Shown here: piece after piece, positions 23,334 to 33,978 of the stretch
Position numbering within the stretch: the first letter of the stretch is position 1
Layout of the letters: each line of letters opens with the position of its first letter
From: Helichrysum umbraculigerum
Taxonomy: Eukaryota; Streptophyta; Magnoliopsida; Asterales; Asteraceae
NCBI GenBank assembly: GCA_949592205.1
Contig: CATIUR010000001.1
Span: 75,613,059 to 75,677,058, forward strand
Length of the DNA: 64,000 nt
Reading direction: 5' to 3'
Made by a program: the position numbers and the translations under genes
The notes under the pieces: model-generated
What the model was told of the DNA's origin: nothing
Seen by the model: the letters and a program-made list of their open reading frames with translations, nothing else
Database searches by the model: none

Positions 23334-24651
23334 GTAAGTTTCCGACAAAACCCGAAACTCTCCGTTTTTACTTATTTTTACGTTTTTATGGGTTACATAT
23401 GCTTAAAATGTCCAATAATGGGTTGGGTAAAAGTATTAGATCGAACGGTGGCCGGAAAACTCGTTTTCGGTCCATTTTCCGTCGAACAGTTGGAAGTGTC
23501 GCTAGTGTGCCAAAAACAGTACTAGCGACACTAGCTAAGTGTCGCTATGCCTAAGTGTCGCCCTTATAGCGACACTACTTAAGTGTCGCTGAACTACCTA
23601 ACCAGATTTATCTTAGCGACACTCCCTTAGTGACGCCAAAATTCGTAAAGTGTCGCCTATAGCGACACTAATCAAGTGTCGCCAAATTATGAAAATCGGA
23701 AATCTAGCGACACTCATCAAGTGTCGCCTAACTAGTGTCGCCTGTAGCGACACTAGACAAGTGTCGCCAAAAACAGAGAGTTGTCAAATTATTTTTACAC
23801 CAAGTGTTAAACTTGTATAACCTCAAACACTTATACGATACGACTCCTAAAACACTTTGGAATACATCTATAAGTATAGCACTTCAAACAAAATGATAAT
23901 ACTTTGGCTATTATCAACAGTCACCAACGGGTCAAACATATTTTTCTAACAACAAACGATTACAAACATACGGACGAACATTGGACATACTAGTTGTGTA
24001 CAACTAAACGAAACATCTTGAGAGACAACTACTTACATAACCTTATGTGTTTAGGCATTTGAAGGTTACGGGTTCGGAGAACCTACGGTTGATATTACTT
24101 ACTCGTTTATTGATATAAACGTACTTGCAAAGACTCAGGTGAGTCTTACGGCCCCACTTTTACTGTTTTTCTCATTGAGGGAGATACATGCTACTGCTTT
24201 TACTTGAACACAAGTACTAAACTGCTTATTATACCAAACGGACTTGCATGAGTTATTTATTTACGGAAGTCTCTCAATCATATATCGTTAGTTATGGACT
24301 TAAGCGCGAACAGTAGTTAATGGATCCATTAGGGAAATGACCCTCCCTGCCCGGGGTAGTAGCGCTACCACGTACTGATTTACACGTAGAAACGGGTGAC
24401 TATTATTTCGTTACTTATGCTTGCTCAGTTACGAGCATGTCACGGGAGCAAACTATTACTTACGGGTTAAGCTTCGATTATGAGCCTCATGGCAACGGTA
24501 TAACTTATTTACTTTACATTTGCTGGATTTGCAAATACTTGATTTACGCCTGCGGGCACCACTGATGAAACCTTGTGTTCAAAACTGATATTACTTACAA
24601 ACCTGTGAGATTCACCAACATTCGTGTTGACCTTTTAGCATGTATTCTCAG
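23334..24651 (+). other. Predicted two-intron leader in the B LTR
   Basis: Donor TTTC|GTAAGT at 23333/23334 with acceptor ATGTGTTTAG|G ending 24054; donor CTCAG|GTGAGT at 24138/24139 with acceptor TATTCTCAG|GT ending 24651. The middle exon would be 84 nt. The copy in the 3' LTR lies at 31222-32539. Position and order match A and E. Confidence 0.45.
23496..23767. repeat. 21-bp palindrome array in the B 5' LTR
   Basis: Units GCGACAC-N7-GTGTCGC include 23525-23545 (centre tagctaa) and 23569-23589 (centre tacttaa), with further units with centres taatcaa, tcatcaa and tagacaa up to 23767. Single half-sites and one variant GTGACGCC intervene. The array is repeated at 31384-31655 in the 3' LTR. Confidence 0.9.
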
Positions 24652-24962
24652 GTACTCACATGGAGTAGGATTTATCCAGGGCATAGCTAGAGTCGCATGA
24701 TTTCAACTAAACTGCATTAACGGAGATTCTCAGCATTATCTTTTGTACATGTTGATTATGTAATAGAATCTCCCGCCATACGCGTGGACTCTAGGGAATT
24801 ATTTTTGTATACGAAAACATTAAGTTTTCAAAACATATATTTCTATGAAATCGTTTTACAACGTCTCATTTAGAGGTCGTTTACTGTATATCTTGTGCTT
24901 TGTATATTGATTAGTAACACCCAAGTATGCTTCCGCAAATCATTAAATTTGGGGGTGTTACA

Positions 24963-25246
24963 GATTGGTATCAGAGCCTAAGGTTATAGTGAACTAGGTT
25001 GCATTTAGTGGGCCTAGACTATGACCATTAGGCAGTATTTCCTTACTAGGCATGATTGGTTCAGGAATTACATCATACGACTTTAATTTAACATAGCCTG
25101 ATCAACTATGTACAATTAAGGAAAGATGATGAGAGGTCTGAAATGGTTATGTTGAACAGGAATACGTTAGTTGACTCTGACCACGAGAGAACCGGACCAT
25201 TACTTGATACGTGCTAGACACTAGGCTGGATACTATATACTTATAA
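24963..25246 (+). promoter_or_regulatory. B primer-binding site and conserved leader
   Basis: TGGTATCAGAGCC at 24966-24978 complements initiator tRNA-Met. The following 280 bp, beginning TAAGGTTATAGTGAACTAGG, is closely similar to 55747-56010 in E, although the two elements diverge on both sides of it. A packaging or dimerisation role is inference. Confidence 0.75.
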
Positions 25247-25282
25247 ATATTAGCCTCGTCTTACTTACATTCTGCCACAGGA

Positions 25283-25795
25283 TTGGCAAACACACCACCC
25301 AATTCGTCACGCTCTCATCCACAAGGATCTCGAAACCCACGAATAGCCAGGAGGACCACTAGGTCACCTCGAACCAGCCCCTATCCTGTTCATAACTCTC
25401 AGAACTCGGCACATCTCACGGTGCCAGTGTTGGCTACCCAACTCCGCCGTCAGGAGCAAAGGCTCGAAAATCTCGAACGGGAACAACACCGAATGACCTA
25501 CCTGCTTCGCCAAGCTCTTGACCGCATATCACAACTCCCGCAAGAACAAGAAGATACCAGCCTCTCTGTAAGCATAATTCAGGATTCAATGACCGCTGAA
25601 TTAGGTGCGGATGAACTCGTAAGAAACCGACTAGAGGAATGTGAACAGCGTTCACAGGAGACTGAGGATCACTCTCGAGCACTAGTACAACGACTGGCCT
25701 TGGTTGAAGACAACGCTAGGCAAGCCAACAGACTAGCAGAAACCGTGGACCGCCTTGTCGCGCTGATGGAACAGATTAATCTGCATCAAGATTAG
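25283..25795 (+). CDS. Small coiled-coil ORF upstream of gag in B
   Basis: 170 codons open from about 25247, read here from a TTG at 25283. There is no ATG in frame before about 25493, so translation would need a non-AUG start, a spliced-on start, or use of the internal ATG. ATTCTGCCACAG|G just upstream (acceptor-like) allows the splicing option. The N-terminal third is Ser/Pro/Arg-rich. The rest has long heptad-like stretches (QLRRQEQRLENLEREQHRM, then LAETVDRLVALMEQINLH). No family recognised. E lacks an equivalent and has hairpins there instead. Confidence 0.45.
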   Translation: MANTPPNSSRSHPQGSRNPRIARRTTRSPRTSPYPVHNSQNSAHLTVPVLATQLRRQEQRLENLEREQHRMTYLLRQALDRISQLPQEQEDTSLSVSIIQDSMTAELGADELVRNRLEECEQRSQETEDHSRALVQRLALVEDNARQANRLAETVDRLVALMEQINLHQD

Positions 25796-26060
25796 AGCAG
25801 TCTGTAACTTGTAACCAGTTAATTTCTTAATTAGAACCTATGTAATTCAACCGGATGTAACAATTCCCGGTACTTTTGTACTACTATTACTCTGTAATCT
25901 TTTGGAAAACCCGTACCTTGTATCCAACTTGTTTATCTAAATGAAATGTGATTGTCACTTCGTGCTGTCATCGTGTATTCCATCATATACACTTGTGATA
26001 TATCATAAATTTCATGCAATTACCTTATTTCTTTTCCTTGTTCTTTTCTTGTTCAGCATC

Positions 26061-29000
26061 ATGCCTCCTCGCCGGCAAATCACCCTCAGTGAAGCCGAAA
26101 TTGCGGGTCTGATTGCCCGTAGTATGGCCCAAGCCCTAGCTACCCGAACATCAACTCCTGGTAGCGAAGATACAGCTAACGATGGACCACAACCCAAACC
26201 CTGCTCATATAAGGACTTCCAAAACTGCAAACCTCTGAACTTTGCAGGTACTGAGGGAGCTATCGGTCTAGTACGCTGGATCGAGAAAGTCAAATATGTG
26301 TTTCTTATCTGCAACTGTGCGGAGGGAGACAAGGTTAAGTTCTCCGTTAGTACTTTCACTGACACCGCTCTCACCTGGTGGAACACCTATGCCCAGACTG
26401 TGGGTATTGCGAATGCTTACAAGCTTCCGTGGGAGGAGCTGAAGGAGATGTTGAGGGGTGAGTACTGCCCCAGGGATGAACTGAAACAACTGGAGTTGGA
26501 ATTCTGGAGCCACAAGATGCAAGGTGATGATATCACCGGGTACACCAACCGTTTTCACCAACTGGCACTTCTGTGCCCATCCATGGTCGATCCTGAATAC
26601 AAGAGGATCGAGAAATATGTTGATGGACTGCCCGACAGACTTCAAGACCTGTTAACGTCATCCAAACCGGGTACAATTCAGAGCGCCATCCATATGGCCC
26701 ATGAGCTAACGGCAAATTCTGTCCGCCGTGGCACAACTTCTACCCCATCTGCAAACAACAAACGAAAGTGGGAAGGAAACCCCAACTCATCCAACCAAAT
26801 CACCAATCGAAAGCCTGAGTCTGTTAAGGCTTATTCATTCAGCTCTTCAGAAAAGAAAGGGTACATTGGGAGCAAGCCCTACTGCCCCAAATGCAATCGT
26901 CACCACGACGGTTCCTGCCCTTGCACAAACTGCAAACGCTTTGGGCATCTGGCCAAAGATTGTCGAAACACTAGTGCCCCAAAGACTTGTTATGGGTGCG
27001 GAAGTCCTGGGCACTTTCAGAATAATTGCCCTAAGCAGAAAAACAACAACAACAACCGGAACAACAACCCCGCTCGCAGCAGAGCATTTGTCATCAAAGC
27101 TGGGGAAGCCAGGCAAGACCCGAATGTTGTAACGGGTACGTTCCTTCTCAACGATCTTACTGCTTCAGTATTATTTGATACCGGTGCTGATAGAAGTTTC
27201 ATATCTGATGAGTTTTGCCCACTACTTAATATCACCCCTTCGGCCTTAGATGTTAAGTACACCATAGAACTCGCCAACGGTAAACTCATAGAAACCAATA
27301 GTGTGATACCTAATTGCATTTTAAACCTCGCAAACGAAACCTTCTCAATCGATCTAATGCCTGTTGAACTAGGAAGTTTCGATGTCATCGTGGGTATGGA
27401 CTGGTTGTCCAAGCATCGGGCCGAAATTGTTTGTCATGATAAAATCGTCCGAATTCCTCTCGCCGCCGGTAGTACCTTGATCATACAGGGGGAGACCGGT
27501 GGGTCGAGACTAAACTTAATCTACTATTTAAAAACCCGAAAATTTCTGAGAAAGGGTTACCCAGCAATCCTCGCGCACATCATGGAGAAAAAGTCAGAGG
27601 AGAAGCGACTTGAAGATGTGCCAATCGTTAGAGACTTTCCCGAAGTCTTTCCGGAAGAACTACCTGGTTTACCTCCACCTAGACAGGTCGAGTTCTCGAT
27701 TGATCTCGTGACGGGTGCCGCACCGGTGGCCCGAGCACCGTATCGCCTAGCCCCATCCGAACTTCAGGAGTTATCCACTCAGTTACAGGAGCTCCTGGAT
27801 AGAGGATTCATTAGACCGAGTTCTTCACCCTGGGGAGCTTCGGTCTTATTTGTCAAAAAGAAGGACGGTTCATTTCGAATGTGTATTGACTACCGAGAGT
27901 TGAACAAGCTAACCGTCAAGAACCGATACCCACTTCCTCGAATCGATGATCTATTCGATCAACTTCAAGGATCAAGCTGTTATTCAAAGATTGATCTTCG
28001 ATCGGGTTATCACCAATTGCGTGTTCGCGATACCGACATCCCAAAAACCGCATTCAGAACTCGTTACGGGCACTACGAATTCCAAGTGATGCCCTTCGGT
28101 TTAACCAACGCACCGGCTGTATTCATGGACCTTATGAATCGGGTGTGCAAACCTTACCTCGACAAGTTTGTCATTGTTTTTATCGATGACATCCTTATCT
28201 ATTCGCGCAACGAACAGGAACACGCACAACATCTCAGAACCATCCTAGAACTACTTAGACATGAGGAGCTTTACGCCAAATTCTCTAAGTGTGAGTTCTG
28301 GATAAATACCGTTCAATTCCTTGGCCACGTTATCGACAGTCAGGGAATTCATGTAGACCCGTCAAAAATTGAGGCAATCAAGAACTGGCAAGCGCCAACC
28401 ACTCCAACCGAGGTACGTCAATTCTTGGGATTGGCTGGTTATTACCGCCGTTTCATCGAAAACTTTTCAAAAATTGCCAAACCCCTCACGGTACTGACTC
28501 AGAAGGAAAAGAAATTCGATTGGACCGATAAACAAGAGTCGGCATTTCAGATGTTGAAACTCAAGCTTTGCAGTGCACCCATCCTATCTCTACCCGAAGG
28601 CACCGATGACTTCGTGGTATACTGCGATGCTTCTCACCAAGGTCTCGGCTGCGTGCTGATGCAACGAGACAAGGTCATTGCTTGCGCCTCCCGACAACTT
28701 AAAGTTCACGAGAAAAACTACACAACTCACGACCTCGAGCTAGGGGCCGTGGTATTCGCCTTAAAAATCTGGAGACATTATCTTTATGGTACCCGCAGCA
28801 CTGTATACACCGACCACAAAAGTCTCCAACATATTTTCGACCAGAAAGATCTTAACATGAGGCAACGTAGATGGGTTAAATTACTCACCGATTACGACTG
28901 TGAGATCAAATATCATCCTGGCAAAGCAAACGTGGTTGCTGATGCTCTCAGTCGTAAGGAACGAACAAAACCATTTCAAGTCCGAGCACTCAGTATTACT

Positions 29001-30254
29001 ATTCATAACGATCTCACCACCCAAATCCACATTGCCCAACTCGAAGCCCTGAAACCCAATAACTTCAAGAACGAAGCCCTGCGAGGCATGGATAGGCAAT
29101 TCGAAACCAAACCTAAACGAGTTAAGTATTTCTCAAACCGAATCTGGTTGCCTAATTTCGGAAACCTGCGGGACTTGGTGATGGATGAAGCTCACAAGTC
29201 CAAATATTCTATCCACCCGGGATCCGACAAAATGTATCACGTCATCAAGGAGTTTTACTGGTGGCCGAACATGAAGGCTGACATTGCATTATACGTCAGT
29301 AAATGCTTAACTTGTTCCAAGGTCAAAGCTGAACACCAAAGACCTTCGGGATTGCTCCAACAACCTGAAATTCCTCAATGGAAATGGGAGAAAATTACCA
29401 TGGATTTCATAACCAAACTCCCTAAGTCGTCGAGCGGTTGCGATACCATTTGGGTGATCGTTGATCGTCTCACCAAATCAGCTCATTTCTTGGCAATCAG
29501 AGAAACCGATAAAATGGAACGCCTTACACAAATTTACATCAAAGAAATCGTTTGCCAACATGGTGTCCCTATCTCGATTATCTCTGACAGGGATGCTCGT
29601 TTCAGATCTCGCTTCTGGCAATCACTCCAAAAATCACTGGGTACCCGTCTCGATATGAGTACCGCGTACCATCCTCAGACCGATGGCCAGAGTGAACGAA
29701 CTATTCAGACACTGGAAGACATGCTACGAGCCTGCGTAGTTGATTCCGGTACAAGTTGGGAAAGACATCTACCATTGTGCGAGTTCTCGTACAACAACAG
29801 CTATCACGCCAGCATTAAGGCTGCACCTTTTGAGGCACTGTACGGTCGTAAGTGCCGATCACCGATCTGTTGGACTGAAGTGGGAGATAGTCAACTTACT
29901 GGTCCTGAACTCGTACATGAAACCACAGAGAAAATCGTCGAAATCCAAAACCGACATAAAGCCGCGTGTGATCGTCAGAAAAGCTATGCTGACGTGGGAC
30001 GCAAGCCACTCGAGTTCCAGGTTGGGGACCGAGTACTCTTGAAAGTGTCGCCTTGGAAAGGCGTAATTCGGTTCGGCAAACGCGGAAAGTTAAATCCCAG
30101 GTACATTGGACCTTTTGAGATCCTTGAGAGGATAGGTCCAGTGACATATCGACTGCAGCTGCCCTCTGAACTTAGCAGCGTGCACCCTACCTTCCATATT
30201 TCTAACTTAAAGAAATGTCTGTCTGACGAGACACTTATCATACGACTTGACTAG
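26061..30254 (+). CDS. gag-pol: B gag-pol polyprotein
   Basis: ATG 26061 (MPPRRQITLSEAEIAG) is chosen because the same MPPR start opens the gag of E; the frame is open upstream to 25941. It is 1397 codons. Order by residue: gag about 60-230; zinc knuckles CTNCKRFGHLAKDC and CYGCGSPGHFQNNC about 288-325; protease FDTGADRSF about 372; RT with MCIDYRELN about 606 and FIDDILIYS about 706; RNase H VVYCDASHQGLG about 851; integrase zinc finger and HPGSDKMYH about 1051; catalytic triad in MDFITK (1111), SDRDARF (1174) and SERTIQTLE (1210). The C-terminal GPFEILERIG and HPTFHISNLKKCL mark the chromovirus integrase tail. It ends at TAG 30252. The RT and integrase place it with Tekay/Del chromoviruses. 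Confidence 0.95.
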   Translation: MPPRRQITLSEAEIAGLIARSMAQALATRTSTPGSEDTANDGPQPKPCSYKDFQNCKPLNFAGTEGAIGLVRWIEKVKYVFLICNCAEGDKVKFSVSTFTDTALTWWNTYAQTVGIANAYKLPWEELKEMLRGEYCPRDELKQLELEFWSHKMQGDDITGYTNRFHQLALLCPSMVDPEYKRIEKYVDGLPDRLQDLLTSSKPGTIQSAIHMAHELTANSVRRGTTSTPSANNKRKWEGNPNSSNQITNRKPESVKAYSFSSSEKKGYIGSKPYCPKCNRHHDGSCPCTNCKRFGHLAKDCRNTSAPKTCYGCGSPGHFQNNCPKQKNNNNNRNNNPARSRAFVIKAGEARQDPNVVTGTFLLNDLTASVLFDTGADRSFISDEFCPLLNITPSALDVKYTIELANGKLIETNSVIPNCILNLANETFSIDLMPVELGSFDVIVGMDWLSKHRAEIVCHDKIVRIPLAAGSTLIIQGETGGSRLNLIYYLKTRKFLRKGYPAILAHIMEKKSEEKRLEDVPIVRDFPEVFPEELPGLPPPRQVEFSIDLVTGAAPVARAPYRLAPSELQELSTQLQELLDRGFIRPSSSPWGASVLFVKKKDGSFRMCIDYRELNKLTVKNRYPLPRIDDLFDQLQGSSCYSKIDLRSGYHQLRVRDTDIPKTAFRTRYGHYEFQVMPFGLTNAPAVFMDLMNRVCKPYLDKFVIVFIDDILIYSRNEQEHAQHLRTILELLRHEELYAKFSKCEFWINTVQFLGHVIDSQGIHVDPSKIEAIKNWQAPTTPTEVRQFLGLAGYYRRFIENFSKIAKPLTVLTQKEKKFDWTDKQESAFQMLKLKLCSAPILSLPEGTDDFVVYCDASHQGLGCVLMQRDKVIACASRQLKVHEKNYTTHDLELGAVVFALKIWRHYLYGTRSTVYTDHKSLQHIFDQKDLNMRQRRWVKLLTDYDCEIKYHPGKANVVADALSRKERTKPFQVRALSITIHNDLTTQIHIAQLEALKPNNFKNEALRGMDRQFETKPKRVKYFSNRIWLPNFGNLRDLVMDEAHKSKYSIHPGSDKMYHVIKEFYWWPNMKADIALYVSKCLTCSKVKAEHQRPSGLLQQPEIPQWKWEKITMDFITKLPKSSSGCDTIWVIVDRLTKSAHFLAIRETDKMERLTQIYIKEIVCQHGVPISIISDRDARFRSRFWQSLQKSLGTRLDMSTAYHPQTDGQSERTIQTLEDMLRACVVDSGTSWERHLPLCEFSYNNSYHASIKAAPFEALYGRKCRSPICWTEVGDSQLTGPELVHETTEKIVEIQNRHKAACDRQKSYADVGRKPLEFQVGDRVLLKVSPWKGVIRFGKRGKLNPRYIGPFEILERIGPVTYRLQLPSELSSVHPTFHISNLKKCLSDETLIIRLD

Positions 30255-30467
30255 ATTCGTATCGATGACAAACTTCATTTCGTTGAGGAACCCGCTGAGA
30301 TAATGGACCGTGAGGTCAAACAACTGAAACAGAGTCGTATTCCCATCGTAAAAGTCAGGTAGAATTCTAGACGTGGTCCTGAATTCACTTGGGAACGGGA
30401 AGACCACATGCGACAGAAATATCCACATCTCTTCCCAGACGATGCACCGACCGTGCAATTGAGCTAA
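30255..30467 (+). pseudogene. B chromodomain-like tail behind stop codons
   Basis: The gag-pol frame stays recognisable after TAG 30252-30254 as far as TAA 30465-30467, with a further TAG at 30360-30362. It includes IMDREVKQLKQSRIP and EFTWEREDHMRQKYPHLF, which resemble the C-terminal chromodomain region of Tekay elements, thought to direct integration to heterochromatin. As it stands the main ORF would end before this domain. Confidence 0.7.
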
Positions 30468-30489
30468 TTTAGGGACGAAATTCTTTTAA

Positions 30490-30500
30490 CAGGGGGAGAA
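30490..30500 (+). promoter_or_regulatory. B polypurine tract
   Basis: CAGGGGGAGAA directly abuts the TGTAACAACC start of the 3' LTR; the same sequence precedes the 3' LTR of E. Confidence 0.9.
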
Positions 30501-32850
30501 TGTAACAACCAGCAAATTAGGACTAGAATTAGTACCTAATTCTTTGTTAATACATGTAATTAGTTCTGTGTTAGGCTAATTTATGTATCGGATTATATAT
30601 TGGTAAATATATATATACAACTTTGCGATTTGACTTAATTCGTACGCAACTTAAATAGAATGAAATTCTATTCGATTAAAATGGACGTTGGTGAACAAAT
30701 GTTTATAAACTGAAATAACGCTATTACGCCCAAAATGCCATTTTATAATAACGGATAATTATCTCGTATCACTCGATTAAAGTTACACGATTTAAAAACA
30801 AAAGTACTTAAATTTATTTAAACTATATCATATTTCAAACTATTAAGAATTTAAAGAAATAATACAAGTAAATTAATTAACAAAAGTTTGTAATTTTAAA
30901 ATGTATAATTAAACGCGTAAAATAAATATTTAACGCCTAAACGACGGAGAAAAACGAACACCACACGGAGCATGGAACGGAGACTGGGTGAGGTGAGGCT
31001 TTCACCAACACCCCACCTCCTCCATTTTCCTTCTCATTTCTTTTCTTCTCTTTCTCTTTCCTCTCTTCTTTTTCTCTCTAATTCACCAAAAACCACCACC
31101 ACCACAAATCATCAAAATAACACACAAAAACGCACTCGAATTATACCCTCCGTTTGGAAGAAAAACATCACCTCGCAACGATCTACATTCCTATCTTTCC
31201 GGATTTTCGTTTCGGCATTTCGTAAGTTTCCGACAAAACCCGAAACTCTCCGTTTTTACTTATTTTTACGTTTTTATGGGTTACATATGCTTAAAATGTC
31301 CAATAATGGGTTGGGTAAAAGTATTAGATCGAACGGTGACCGGAAAACTCGTTTTCGGTCCATTTTCCGTCGAACAGTTGGAAGTGTCGCTAGTGTGCCA
31401 AAAACAGTACTAGCGACACTAGCTAAGTGTCGCTATGCCTAAGTGTCGCCCTTATAGCGACACTACTTAAGTGTCGCTGAACTACCTAACCAGATTTATC
31501 TTAGCGACACTCCCTTAGTGACGCCAAAATTCGTAAAGTGTCGCCTATAGCGACACTAATCAAGTGTCGCCAAATTATGAAAATCGGAAATCTAGCGACA
31601 CTTATCAAGTGTCGCCTAACTAGTGTCGCCTGTAGCGACACTAGACAAGTGTCGCCAAAAACAGAGAGTTGTCAAATTATTTTTACACCAAGTGTTAAAC
31701 TTGTATAACCTCAAACACTTATACGATACGACTCCTAAAACACTTTGGAATACATCTATAAGTATAACCCTTCAAACAAAATGATAATACTTTGGCTATT
31801 ATCAACCGTCACCAACGGGCCAAACATATTTTTCTAACAACAAACGATTACAAACATACGGACGAACATTGGACATACTAGTTGTGTACAACTAAACGAA
31901 ACATCTTGAGAGACAACTACTTACATAACCTTATGTGTTTAGGCATTTGAAGGTTACGGGTTCGGAGAACCTACGGTTGATATTACTTACTCGTTTATTG
32001 ATATAAACGTACTTGCAAAGACTCAGGTGAGTCTTACGGCCCCACTTTTACTGTTTTTCTCATTGGGGGAGATACATGCTACTGCTTTTACTTGAACACA
32101 AGTACTAAACTGCTTAATATACCAAACGGACTTGCATGAGTTATTTATTTACGAAAGTCTCTCAATCATATATCGTTAGTTATGGACTTAAGCGCGAACA
32201 GTAGTTAATGGATCCATTAGGGAAATGACCCTCCCTGCTCGGGGTAGTAGTGCTACCACGTACTGATTTACACGTAGAAACAGGTGACTATTATTTCGTT
32301 ACTTATGCTTGCTCAGTTACGAGCATGTCACGGGAGCAAACTATTACTTACGGGTTAAGCTTCGATTATGAGCCTCATGGCAACGGTATAACTTATTTAC
32401 TTTACATTTGCTGGATTTGCAAATACTTGATTTACGCCTGCGGGCACCACTGATGAAACCTTGTGTTCAAAACTGATATTACTTACAAACCTGTGAGATT
32501 CACCAACATTCGTGTTGACCTTTTAGCATGTATTCTCAGGTACTCACATGGAGTAGGATTTATCCAGGGCATAGCTAGAGTCGCATGATTTCAACTAAAC
32601 TGCATTAACGGAGATTCTCAGCATTATCTTTTGTACATGTTGATTATGTAATAGAATCTCCCGCCATACGCGTGGACTCTAGGGAACTATTTTTGTATAC
32701 GAAAACATTAAGTTTTCAAAACATATATTTCTATGAAATCGTTTTACAACGTCTCATTTAGAGGTCGTTTACTGTATATCTTGTGCTTTGTATATTGATT
32801 AGTAACACCCAAGTATGCTTCCGCAAATCATTAAATTTGGGGGTGTTACA
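30501..32850 (+). repeat. B 3' LTR
   Basis: 2350 bp, the same length as the 5' LTR, followed by the AAACC duplication at 32851-32855. It repeats the palindrome array (31384-31655) and the splice-like signals. Confidence 0.95.
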
Positions 32851-32855
32851 AAACC

Positions 32856-33186
32856 TCTTCTCAATTGCCTCCATTAGTACCTTGGGATCCTCACAAGAAT
32901 CAAATCTGCTCTGATGCTCATTAGGAATGGATACCAACAGAGTACTAAGAGCCTTGTACTCTGTAGATCTGATCTTTCTCTCTGCATCAGATGTTGGTGG
33001 TGGTCTTGGCTACTTTACACCATCACCATCAAGCGTTACTGGTATACCATTAACAACAACTTCCCACATCTGATAATCTGTGAGAAGCATGTATTGCCTG
33101 ATTCTGACCTTCCATAGGTCAAACTCATCAGGTTTAAGCATTGGAATCTTTGTTGCTTGAATTCCTTCATTCCCTTCAGTAGCCAT
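32856..33186 (-). pseudogene. gag: C gag, N-terminal part (right of B)
   Basis: ATG 33184-33186 opens MATEGNEGIQATKIPM, then FDLWKVRIRQYMLLTDYQMW, typical of the Copia gag start. TAG at 33010-33012 interrupts the frame, which otherwise stays open to the B insertion and continues at 22612. The leader to the primer site is short (33187-33269). Confidence 0.85.
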
Positions 33187-33269
33187 TGAAATCAAAACTT
33201 AATTTAATAGCTAAACTTCAAACACTAACATGAATAATCCCAGATCTTCCTGTCTTCAAAGCTTCACGA

Positions 33270-33281
33270 GCTCTGATACCA
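33270..33281 (-). promoter_or_regulatory. C primer-binding site
   Basis: The minus strand reads TGGTATCAGAGC, complementary to initiator tRNA-Met, three bases inside the 5' LTR. Confidence 0.9.
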
Positions 33282-33284
33282 CTT

Positions 33285-33973
33285 TGTTAGTCCCTGTTTA
33301 ACTTAATAAACAATCGTATACAATAAGCTTTGAATGTATTATTGAGAAGTTGCGGAATCACACTCAATAATATTAAGAAGATCAACGAATATAAATTAAT
33401 ATGATGAACACAATAATATACCAAAAGCTTCAATCTTATTAATGATATAAGACGAATACACTTAATGTATTAGGGTTACAGAAAACCTTGAAGCTGCGCA
33501 AAACCTTAACCTATCTAGGTCTAAAGGATCTCTATTTATAACATATAGAGTCCTATACAATCTCCTACAAATATGGAATAAAATAACTTCCATAACCGAC
33601 TCATACTTATCACAAAATCATAAACAGTTGTAACTACCATTCTGAAGTAAACAGTTGTAACTATTACACATTCAGTGGTAACTGCTTCAATTGTAATATA
33701 AGACCAAGTACAAATATATAATCAGTGTTAACTGCTACATATATAACTAACAGTTACAAATACATAAGCAGTTTTAACTACTTACAGACACATAACTATC
33801 AGTTGAAATCTATCTTCAATCAGTTGTAACACTTGTCTTCTCTTAAGATTTCTTCTATCAGTTGTAACTTTGTAAAGACAGTTTTATCCTTCAACAAAAA
33901 CAGTTTTAAACACTTGTACTCTGTCTTCTCATTAACAACTTCAATTCAGACCAAAAACAGTTTTGACCCAACA
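33285..33973 (-). repeat. C 5' LTR with TATA box and CAGTTGTAAC array
   Basis: 689 bp, followed by the GTTTT duplication at 33974-33978. TATAAATAGA on the minus strand lies at 33531-33540. Upstream of it in element sense (33620-33965) are about a dozen copies of CAGTTGTAAC, CAGTGGTAAC, CAGTGTTAAC and CAGTTTTAAC. CAGTTG and GTTA-type cores resemble plant MYB sites (CNGTTR). MYB control of another plant Copia element, Tto1, is established; its relevance here is inference. Confidence 0.9.
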
Positions 33974-33978
33974 GTTTT

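Larger units (their letters stand above)
22613..24962 (+). repeat. B 5' LTR
   Basis: Begins TGTAACAACC and ends GGGGGTGTTACA. It contains a CT-rich leader (about 23125-23190), the 21-bp palindrome array, and conserved splice-like signals. A terminal hairpin is formed by GTAACACCCAA (24914-24924) and the LTR end, with CTTCCGCAAA in the loop. Confidence 0.95.
22613..32850 (+). mobile_element. Element B: complete Tekay/Del-like Gypsy chromovirus
   Basis: Two 2350-bp LTRs (22613-24962 and 30501-32850) are flanked by the duplication AAACC (22608-22612 and 32851-32855) inside the gag of C. The primer site TGGTATCAGAGCC follows the left LTR and AGGGGGAGAA precedes the right LTR. The single gag-pol ORF has the Gypsy order protease-RT-RNase H-integrase, with a chromodomain-like tail. 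I count about twenty LTR differences by eye, mostly transitions. This is the only element here with an uninterrupted gag-through-integrase ORF. Confidence 0.96.
6241..33973 (-). mobile_element. Element C: SIRE/Maximus-like Copia retrotransposon, with B and D nested inside
   Basis: Two 689-bp LTRs (6241-6929 and 33285-33973) begin TGTTAGTCCC and end GACCCAACA. They are flanked by the direct repeat GTTTT (6236-6240 and 33974-33978). The primer site next to the right LTR and the polypurine tract next to the left LTR fix the orientation as minus. Order along the element: gag (split by B), protease/pre-integrase, integrase-RT-RNase H, then a long env-like ORF (split by D). That order, with an extra ORF after pol, is the SIRE/Maximus layout. 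By eye I count about three differences between the LTRs. Removing B and D leaves an element of roughly 11.9 kb. Confidence 0.95.

Noticed and set aside
23105..23554. 149-156-codon ORFs at the CT-rich leader of the B LTRs
   Set aside because: Low-complexity leader reading that crosses the predicted donor site and ends in the palindrome array; the counterpart in A (115-402) has a different protein sequence.
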